Both the position numbers and the translations under genes were made by a program. 19,646 bases of DNA from Actinomycetota bacterium (lineage in GTDB: Bacteria; Actinomycetota; Thermoleophilia; Gaiellales; Gaiellaceae). How positions within the stretch are numbered: position 1 is the stretch's first letter; each line of letters begins with the position of its first letter. The DNA lies in contig VAXK01000020.1 in assembly GCA_005885565.1 (NCBI GenBank), positions 1-19,646 of the forward strand, read 5' to 3'. Below the pieces are notes generated by a model that saw only the letters and a list, made by a program, of their open reading frames with translations, was not told the origin of the DNA and did not search any database. This document shows positions 14,897-19,646 of the stretch, piece by piece.

Positions 14897-15691
14897 GTGG
14901 CGCGTCTCGCGGTCGCCGCGACGGCTCCTCTCGGCGCCGACGTCCTCGAGCGGCTGGCGGCGAAGCACGACGTGGCGGCGCTGCTCACGCGCCCGGATCG
15001 CCCGAAGGGCCGCGGCCGCCGGCCCGGCCCGCCGCCCGCGAAGGAGACGGCGGAGCGCCTCGGGATCCCGGTGCTCCAGCCCGAGCGGTTGGACGCTTCG
15101 CTCGAGCTGCCCGCCGACACGATCGTCGTCGCGGCCTACGGCGCGCTGATCCCGTCCGTCCTCCTCGACCGCGCGCTCTGGCTCAACGTGCACCCGTCCC
15201 TCCTGCCGCGCTGGCGCGGGGCGGCGCCCGTCGAGCGCGCGATCCTGGACGGGGACGAGGAGACCGGCGTGACGATCCACCGCACGACCGCCGAGCTCGA
15301 CGCCGGGCCGATCGCGGCGCAACGCGCCTTCCCGATCGGCCCCGAGGACGACGCGGGGACGGTCTACGCCCGCGCGGCCGAGGTCGCCGCCGACCTTTTG
15401 GACGACGTGCTCGCCGAGCCGCGGTTCACGCCCCAGCCCGCCGAGGGCGCGACCTACGCCGAGAAGCTCACCGCCGCCGACCGCGAGCTCGACTGGTCGC
15501 GCCCACCGCAGGAGCTCCTGAACCGGATCCGGGCTCTCTCGCCGCACATCGGCGCGCGCGGCGACCTCGACGGCCGCCGCGTCACCGTCTGGAAGGCACG
15601 CCTCGAGGACGGCCGCCTCGTGCCGGTCGAGGTGCAGCCGGAGGGACGGCGACGAATGGGCTACGACGAGTTCCTGCGCGGCCTGCAGTGA
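14897..15691 (+). CDS. fmt: Methionyl-tRNA formyltransferase, compact form
   Basis: Fmt formylates initiator Met-tRNA using 10-formyltetrahydrofolate. Recognition features are RPDRPKGRGRRPGPPPAK, the catalytic Asn-x-His in LNVHPSLLPRWRGAAP (N97, H99), and the catalytic aspartate in ELDAGPI (D135), followed by the C-terminal tRNA-binding domain entered at ATYAEKLTAADRELDW. At 264 residues it is shorter than the usual 305-320; the shortfall is in the C-terminal domain between VTVWKA and EVQPEGRRRM, which still ends with the family's EVQPEGRRRMGYDEFL pattern. The N-terminal MGTPxFA loop is replaced by AATAPLGAD. GTG 14897 follows the def stop with no gap; the stop overlaps the rsmB start (GTGA). 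Confidence 0.95.
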   Translation: MARLAVAATAPLGADVLERLAAKHDVAALLTRPDRPKGRGRRPGPPPAKETAERLGIPVLQPERLDASLELPADTIVVAAYGALIPSVLLDRALWLNVHPSLLPRWRGAAPVERAILDGDEETGVTIHRTTAELDAGPIAAQRAFPIGPEDDAGTVYARAAEVAADLLDDVLAEPRFTPQPAEGATYAEKLTAADRELDWSRPPQELLNRIRALSPHIGARGDLDGRRVTVWKARLEDGRLVPVEVQPEGRRRMGYDEFLRGLQ

Positions 15692-16884
15692 TCGCCCCGG
15701 CGCGGCGGGCGGCGTACGAGGTCGTGCGGCGCGTCTTCGAGGAGGACGCCTACGCCGATCGCGCGCTGGCGACCGCCGCCGCCGGCGACCGCGCGCTGGC
15801 GCAGCGGATCGCCTACGGCACCGTCCAGGGGGTGCGCACCCTCGACCACGCGATCGACACCCTCGGCCGCAGGCCGGTGCGCAAGCTCGATCCGCCCGTG
15901 CGGACGGCGCTTCGCCTGGGCGCGTACCAGCTCGCCTACCTCGAGGGCGTGCCGGCGCACGCGGCCGCCAACGAGTCGGTCGAGCTCGTCCGCGCCGCCG
16001 GCCTCGAGCGCGCCGTCGCCTTCACGAACGCGGTCATGCGGCGGCTCGCCGAGGGAATCGGGCCGCTCCTCGACTCGCTCCCCGAAGGGCCGCTCAGGCA
16101 CTCGTACCCGGACTGGGTCGCGGAGGTCTGGGAGCGCGACCTCGGTCGCGAGGAGGCGCTCGCGCTCATGCGCGCTCAGAACGAGCCGCCGGAGACGGTC
16201 GTCCGCGTCCTGCGCGGGGAGGTCGACGGCGAGCCGACCGACGTGCCGGGCGCGCTCCGCGTGGCGCGGGTGGACGAGCGCGCGCTCGCGGAAGGTCGGG
16301 TCTGGCCGCAGAGCCGCGCCTCGCAGGTCGCGGGTCTCGCGGTGGGCTCGCGTGAGGGCGAACGCGTCCTCGACCTCTGCGCCGCGCCGGGCGGCAAGGC
16401 GACGATGCTCCCCGGCGAGGTGGTCGCGGTCGAGATCCACGAGGGTCGCGCGCGCGAGCTGGAGGAGAACGTGCGCCGGCTCGGCGCGACGAACGTGCGC
16501 GTCGTCCACGCCGACGCGCTCGACCTGCCGGCGGAGCTGACCGGCTTCGACCGCGCGCTCGTGGACGCGCCCTGCTCGGGCCTCGGCGTCCTGGCGCAGC
16601 GGCCCGACCTGCGCTGGCGGGCGCGGCCGCTGCCGGAGCTCCAGCTCGCGCTTCTGCGCGCCGCCGCCGAGCGCGTGCGACCGGGCGGGACGATCCTCTA
16701 CGCGGTCTGCACCATCAACGCTGACGAGAACGAGGCCGTCGTCGACGCGTCGAGCCTCGAGGCGGACATGTCCCTCGTGGAGGAGTGGCCGGCGTTCCGG
16801 CACCCGCGCCGGCCGGAGTTCCTCCTCACGCTTCCGCACCGCGACCACACGTCGGGGTTCTTCGTCGCGCGCCTTAGGGTGTGA
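15688..16884 (+). CDS. rsmB: 16S rRNA (cytosine-5-)-methyltransferase RsmB (Sun/Fmu family)
   Basis: RsmB methylates a cytosine of 16S rRNA (C967 in E. coli). The 398-residue protein has an N-terminal NusB-like RNA-binding domain (residues about 1-120, with RIAYGTVQGVRTLD and LGAYQLAYLEGVPAHAAANE) and a C-terminal Rossmann methyltransferase: SAM loop LDLCAAPGGKAT from residue 226, DAPCSGLGVL with C296, and YAVCTINADENE with C341. The two cysteines match the pair used by m5C methyltransferases, one as nucleophile and one for product release. It is a little shorter than the usual 430-450 residues. The GTG start overlaps the fmt stop by four bases, and the def-fmt-rsmB order is typical. Confidence 0.95.
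   Translation: MIAPARRAAYEVVRRVFEEDAYADRALATAAAGDRALAQRIAYGTVQGVRTLDHAIDTLGRRPVRKLDPPVRTALRLGAYQLAYLEGVPAHAAANESVELVRAAGLERAVAFTNAVMRRLAEGIGPLLDSLPEGPLRHSYPDWVAEVWERDLGREEALALMRAQNEPPETVVRVLRGEVDGEPTDVPGALRVARVDERALAEGRVWPQSRASQVAGLAVGSREGERVLDLCAAPGGKATMLPGEVVAVEIHEGRARELEENVRRLGATNVRVVHADALDLPAELTGFDRALVDAPCSGLGVLAQRPDLRWRARPLPELQLALLRAAAERVRPGGTILYAVCTINADENEAVVDASSLEADMSLVEEWPAFRHPRRPEFLLTLPHRDHTSGFFVARLRV
16875..16880 (+). promoter_or_regulatory. Possible internal -10 box of rpe (leaderless)
   Basis: TAGGGT fits TANNNT and ends seven bases before the rpe ATG at 16888, the same spacing as at def and ribE. It lies in the last codons of rsmB. Its AGGG could instead serve as a weak ribosome site for rpe. 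Confidence 0.35.
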
Positions 16885-16887
16885 GCG

Positions 16888-17565
16888 ATGCCCTGGCGAG
16901 ACTGGATCCGGACGGTCGAGGTCGAGCCGTCGCTCTACGCCGCCGACCTGTCGCGTCTCGGCGAGCAGTGCGAGGTGGTTCTCCGCGCGGGCGCGCGGAT
17001 CCTCCACTTCGACGTCGGCGACGGGCACTTCGTCCCGCCGATCACGATGGGGCCGATCGTGCTCCAGTCGATCGCGCCGCTCGTCCGCCGGCTCGGGGGC
17101 GTGCTCGACTGCCACCTGATGGTCGAGGAGCCGCAGCGGCACTTCGCCGCAGTGGCCGAGGCCGGTGGGGACAGCGTGACGGTGCACTACGAGGCGTGTC
17201 CCGATCTGCCGGCGGTCGCGCGAGCTGCGCGCGAGCAGGAGCTCGAGGTCGGCCTCGCGTTCAAGCCCGAGACGAGCCCGGAGGACGCCGCCGTCGCGGC
17301 GGACGGGTTCGACCTCGTCCTGTGCATGTCGATCGAGCCGGGCTACTCGGGGCAGCCGTTCATGCCCGAGGCGCTCCCGCGGATCAGGCGGCTGCGCGAG
17401 CTCCTCGGCGACGGCGTGCCGATCCAGGTCGACGGCGGCATCGACGAGGAGAACGCGCGGGCGGTGCACGAGGCCGGGGCGACGCTGCTCGTCGCGGGAA
17501 CGGCGATCTTCGGCCACGAGGACCTGCCGCGGGCCTACCGGCGGCTCGTGCAACGGCTCGCGTGA
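16888..17565 (+). CDS. rpe: Ribulose-phosphate 3-epimerase
   Basis: Rpe interconverts ribulose 5-phosphate and xylulose 5-phosphate in the pentose phosphate pathway. The 225-residue TIM barrel keeps all metal and catalytic residues: H40 and D42 in HFDVGDGHFVPP, H76 in DCHLMVEEP, and D182 in VDGGI; phosphate-binding MSIEPGYSGQPF and VAGTAIFG follow in order. The usual DVMDG loop reads DVGDG, a small substitution at a residue that lies over the active site. The N-terminus MPWRDWIRTV is slightly longer than usual before EVEPSLYAAD. Ribulose 5-phosphate is a precursor of riboflavin, which fits its place before ribD and ribE. Its stop overlaps the next gene's GTG. Confidence 0.96.
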   Translation: MPWRDWIRTVEVEPSLYAADLSRLGEQCEVVLRAGARILHFDVGDGHFVPPITMGPIVLQSIAPLVRRLGGVLDCHLMVEEPQRHFAAVAEAGGDSVTVHYEACPDLPAVARAAREQELEVGLAFKPETSPEDAAVAADGFDLVLCMSIEPGYSGQPFMPEALPRIRRLRELLGDGVPIQVDGGIDEENARAVHEAGATLLVAGTAIFGHEDLPRAYRRLVQRLA

Positions 17566-18050
17566 GCCTCCGAGCCGCGCTCGTCCTGCTGCTGCCCGAG
17601 CCGCGGCTCGAGGAGCTCCGCGCCCGCTTCGATCCCAAGAGGGCGGCGGCAGGCATCCCTCTTCACATCACGCTCCTGTTCCCGTTCGGCGCGCGCGAGA
17701 GCGGCCTCGAGGAGCTCTTCGAGCGCTGGAGCCCGCTTCGGTTCTCGCTCGCCCGAGTCGAAGCGTTTCCAGGCGCCGTCTGGCTCGCGCCCGAGCCCGA
17801 CGAGGAGCTGCGCGAGCGGATCCTGGAGCTCCATGCACGCTATCCGGAGTACCCGCCGTACGAAGCCGAGTTCCCCGACCCGATTCCGCACGCGACCGTC
17901 GGCGAGGGCGAGGTGGCCGAGGAGGTGCGGGTAGCCGCCGAGCCGTTGCTGCCGGTCGAGTTCGAGGTCGGCGCCGCGACGCTGATGGAGGAGGTCGCGC
18001 CCGACCGCTGGCGCGCAGGAAGGCGCTTTCCGTTCGAGGGCGCGACGTGA
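17562..18050 (+). CDS. 2H phosphoesterase (2'-5' RNA ligase / LigT-like)
   Basis: A 162-residue protein with the two His-x-Thr motifs of the 2H phosphoesterase superfamily: H35-I-T37 in LHITLLFPF and H110-A-T112 in PHATVGEG. These enzymes act on 2'-5' or cyclic phosphate bonds in RNA or nucleotides; LigT/ThpR and cyclic phosphodiesterases share the fold. The C-terminus (MEEVAPDRWRAGRRFPF) fits the usual closing strands. The GTG at 17562 overlaps the rpe stop, and the stop overlaps the ribD start, so it is embedded and coupled in the pentose-riboflavin run. Whether it acts on RNA or on a flavin-pathway phosphate is not shown by the sequence. Confidence 0.85.
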   Translation: MSLRAALVLLLPEPRLEELRARFDPKRAAAGIPLHITLLFPFGARESGLEELFERWSPLRFSLARVEAFPGAVWLAPEPDEELRERILELHARYPEYPPYEAEFPDPIPHATVGEGEVAEEVRVAAEPLLPVEFEVGAATLMEEVAPDRWRAGRRFPFEGAT

Positions 18051-18985
18051 GCCTCGAGCGGGCGCTGGAGCTGGCCGAGCGCGGCCGCGGCGCGACGCAT
18101 CCGAACCCGGTGGTCGGAGCGGTCGTCGTCCGTCGCGGCGAGGTCGTCGGGGAGGGATGGCACGAGCAGGCCGGGGGGCCGCACGCGGAGGTGGTCGCGC
18201 TCGAGGCGGCCGGCGAGCACGCGTGGGGCGCGACCCTGTACGTGACGATGGAGCCCTGCACGCACCACGGCCGTACGCCGCCGTGCGTCGACAGCATCCT
18301 CGAGGCGGGGGTGGCGACGGTCGTGGCGGGCTCCCGCGACCCGAACCCGGAAGCCGGGGGAGGGCTCGAGCGGTTGCGCGCGGCCGGGGTCGAGGTCGAG
18401 CTCGTCGACTCCTTCGAGGCGCGTCGGCAGAACGAGGCGTGGCGGACGTGGGTCGCGCTCCGACGGCCGTTCGTTACCTACAAGGTGGCGGTGACGCTCG
18501 ACGGGCGTGTTGCGGTGCCGGGGTCGCGGTGGGTGTCGGGCGAGGAGTCGCGGCGCCTCGTCCACGAGCTGCGCGCGGCCTCCGACGCGGTCGCGGTCGG
18601 CATGGGGACGGTGCGCGCGGACGCGCCGTCGCTCACGGCGCGCGACGTGGCCGCGGCGCGGCAGCCGCGCCGGCTCGCGTTCGGGCGGGGCCCGCTGCCG
18701 GAGGGGTCGGAGCTCGAGCTGCGGAGCGGTGCGCTCGCCGACGAGCTCGCCGCGCTCGCCGGAGAGGGAGTCCAGTCGCTCCTGCTCGAGGGCGGGCCGA
18801 CGCTAGCGACGGCCTTTCTGGACGCGGATCTCACGGACAAGCTGCTCGTCTTCGTCGCGCCGGTGCTCGGCGGCTCCGGCCCGCGCCTCTTCGGCGACCT
18901 GCGAGACTCGCGGCGGCTCGCCCGTTTCGAGGCGAGCCGCGTCGGTGATGACGTCCTCCTGAGCGCCTATGTCCACGAGCCCTGA
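18047..18985 (+). CDS. ribD: Bifunctional riboflavin biosynthesis deaminase/reductase RibD
   Basis: RibD carries out the second and third steps from GTP to riboflavin: deamination of the pyrimidine intermediate and NADPH-dependent reduction of its ribose. The N-terminal deaminase domain has PNPVVGAVVV, the zinc and catalytic motif H46-A-E48, and C71-C80 in PCTHHGRTPPC. The reductase domain starts near FVTYKVAVTLDGRVA, with GMGTVRADAPSLT and LLLEGGPTLATAFL. At 312 residues it is shorter than the usual 350-370; the reductase half is compact between PRRLAFGRGPLP and LLLEGG. The GTG start overlaps the upstream stop by four bases, and the 3' end overlaps the next small gene by 17 bases. Confidence 0.96.
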   Translation: MSLERALELAERGRGATHPNPVVGAVVVRRGEVVGEGWHEQAGGPHAEVVALEAAGEHAWGATLYVTMEPCTHHGRTPPCVDSILEAGVATVVAGSRDPNPEAGGGLERLRAAGVEVELVDSFEARRQNEAWRTWVALRRPFVTYKVAVTLDGRVAVPGSRWVSGEESRRLVHELRAASDAVAVGMGTVRADAPSLTARDVAAARQPRRLAFGRGPLPEGSELELRSGALADELAALAGEGVQSLLLEGGPTLATAFLDADLTDKLLVFVAPVLGGSGPRLFGDLRDSRRLARFEASRVGDDVLLSAYVHEP

Positions 18986-19211
18986 CACAGTCCACCGCGC
19001 CGACGACCAGATCGTCACGCTGCTGTCGCAGTGGCTCGCGCGACACGTGAGCGACGAGGAGCTTCGCCGCCGCGTCGAGGCGATCGGCACGGACGAGCTG
19101 TCGCCGGCGCAAGCCGAGGCGGTCGGGGAGCTCCTGGCCGACCTCGGTACCGACCGCGGCCAGAACGAGATGCTCGTCCGCGAGACCCTCGAAGCGCTCG
19201 CCCTCGGCTAA
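18969..19211 (+). CDS. Small unknown protein between ribD and ribE
   Basis: An 80-residue, mostly helical acidic protein that I do not recognise. The first half, DDQIVTLLSQWLARHVSDEELRRRVEAIG, and the second, LSPAQAEAVGELLADLGTDR, look like three or four amphipathic helices, and there are no cysteines. The ATG at 18969 lies inside the last codons of ribD, in another frame, so expression is probably coupled to it. Codon use is like that of its neighbours, and no competing frame is better. It may be a genuine small lineage-specific gene. Confidence 0.6.
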   Translation: MSTSPDTVHRADDQIVTLLSQWLARHVSDEELRRRVEAIGTDELSPAQAEAVGELLADLGTDRGQNEMLVRETLEALALG

Positions 19212-19239
19212 CCCGGCCCAGTCTCCGCGAGCCGTGCCC

Positions 19240-19367
19240 GGTAGCAGCCACCGTCGCGAAAGGCGCACGAAACCGTCACGGAACCCCGCAAGCGACGCTA
19301 CGAGGCCGGCGAGCCGCTGCGTGCCGCAACGCGTGCCGGTGGCAGCCACCGTCACGGAACGCGCACG
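19240..19367. repeat. Imperfect 30-base direct repeat upstream of ribE
   Basis: Two 30-base copies at 19240-19269 and 19338-19367 match in 26 of 30 positions. Each begins with a small hairpin (GGTGG-CAG-CCACC in the second copy) and contains a core ACCGTCACGGAAC or variant. That core also occurs alone at 19272-19284, identical to the one at 19348-19360; the copy at 19250-19262 differs at three positions. The second copy ends eight bases before the proposed ribE -10 box. The stretch 19212-19388 has no gene that I can support. Confidence 0.6.
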
Positions 19368-19375
19368 CCCCGAAG

Positions 19376-19381
19376 TAGCCT
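19376..19381 (+). promoter_or_regulatory. Probable -10 box of ribE (leaderless)
   Basis: TAGCCT fits TANNNT and ends exactly seven bases before the GTG at 19389, as at def and rpe. No ribosome site precedes the start. The presumed -35 zone falls inside the second copy of the direct repeat (19338-19367). Confidence 0.45.
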
Positions 19382-19388
19382 TGGCGGC

Positions 19389-19646
19389 GTGTTCACCGGG
19401 ATCGTGCGGGAGCGAGGCCGGCTCGTGAGCCGGAACGGCGGTGCCGACGGCGCGGAGCTCGTCGTGGCGGCGCCGCAGACGGCGTCAACCGCGAGCCGCG
19501 GCGACTCCGTCGCGATCGACGGCTGCTGCCTGACCGCGACGGACGTGTCCGACGGGCGCATCGCCTTCCACGCCGTCGCCGAGACGCTCAGCCGCAGCAC
19601 GCTCGCGGCGCTCGAACCCGGCGCCGAGGTGAACGTCGAGCCGGCG
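19389..19646 (+). CDS. ribE: Riboflavin synthase alpha subunit, N-terminal part
   Basis: Riboflavin synthase makes riboflavin by dismutation of two molecules of 6,7-dimethyl-8-ribityllumazine. The visible 86 residues show the family start MFTGIVRERG, then SVAIDGCCLTATDV (usually SVAVNGxCLTVT) and AETLSRST (usually SETLRRT), so this is the first of its two lumazine-binding barrels. The gene runs off the window end with the frame open. The GTG at 19389 is fixed by MFTGIV. It follows a 177-base gap with a direct repeat and a TAGCCT box, so it may have its own promoter even though ribD lies upstream. The gene is also called ribC or ribB in other genomes. Confidence 0.93.
   Translation, partial: MFTGIVRERGRLVSRNGGADGAELVVAAPQTASTASRGDSVAIDGCCLTATDVSDGRIAFHAVAETLSRSTLAALEPGAEVNVEPA

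Noticed and set aside
19212..19388. FMN riboswitch before ribE
   Set aside because: An AGTCTCCGCGAG string resembles one conserved strand, but the GGTGAAATTCCC-like segments and the multi-helix junction are absent.

Overview
The window looks like a chromosomal segment from a very GC-rich actinobacterium. Core genes show GTG starts and tight GTGA/ATGA stop-start overlaps. The gene order resembles the actinobacterial metK ... priA-def-fmt-rsmB-rpe-ribD-ribE cluster. A deep-branching class such as Thermoleophilia (Gaiella/Solirubrobacter type) is my best guess, but this rests on protein flavour and gene order only. No tRNA, rRNA, CRISPR array or insertion sequence was seen, and no gene-free stretch exceeds 300 bases.

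Layout. (1) 1-6873, plus strand: the 3' end of aroA, then cmk, plsC, der, gpsA, a DUF3352-type lipoprotein gene and metK, mostly overlapping or nearly so. They serve shikimate, nucleotide, phospholipid, ribosome-assembly and SAM metabolism. The der reading frame is broken: the G4 region of its second GTPase domain is missing and the rest continues in another frame. (2) 6870-9530, minus strand: a family 4-like glycosyltransferase, an FkbM-type methyltransferase and an unrecognised 194-residue protein. GC is visibly lower here (55-60% in three hand-counted 60-base lines, against 82% in one core line), so this looks like an accessory surface-glycan island. (3) 9624-11752: a DtxR/MntR-type regulator divergent from a ZIP metal transporter, with an 18-bp inverted-repeat operator between them, then a small SAM methyltransferase on the minus strand. 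(4) 11753-13702: priA, followed on the minus strand by a DUF1992-like gene. (5) 14318-19646, plus strand: def, fmt, rsmB, rpe, a 2H (LigT-like) phosphoesterase gene, ribD, a small unknown gene and the start of ribE (riboflavin synthase, cut by the window end).

How they work together: def, fmt and rsmB act at the start of translation and on the ribosome. rpe can supply ribulose 5-phosphate, the pentose precursor of riboflavin, next to ribD and ribE. The regulator-transporter pair forms a self-contained metal-uptake switch.

Points worth a second look: the broken der; the metal operator together with unusual metal-site residues in its presumed regulator; a recurring TANNNT box 6-7 bases before four start codons, suggesting leaderless transcripts; the low-GC island with its orphan gene; and an imperfect repeat upstream of ribE.
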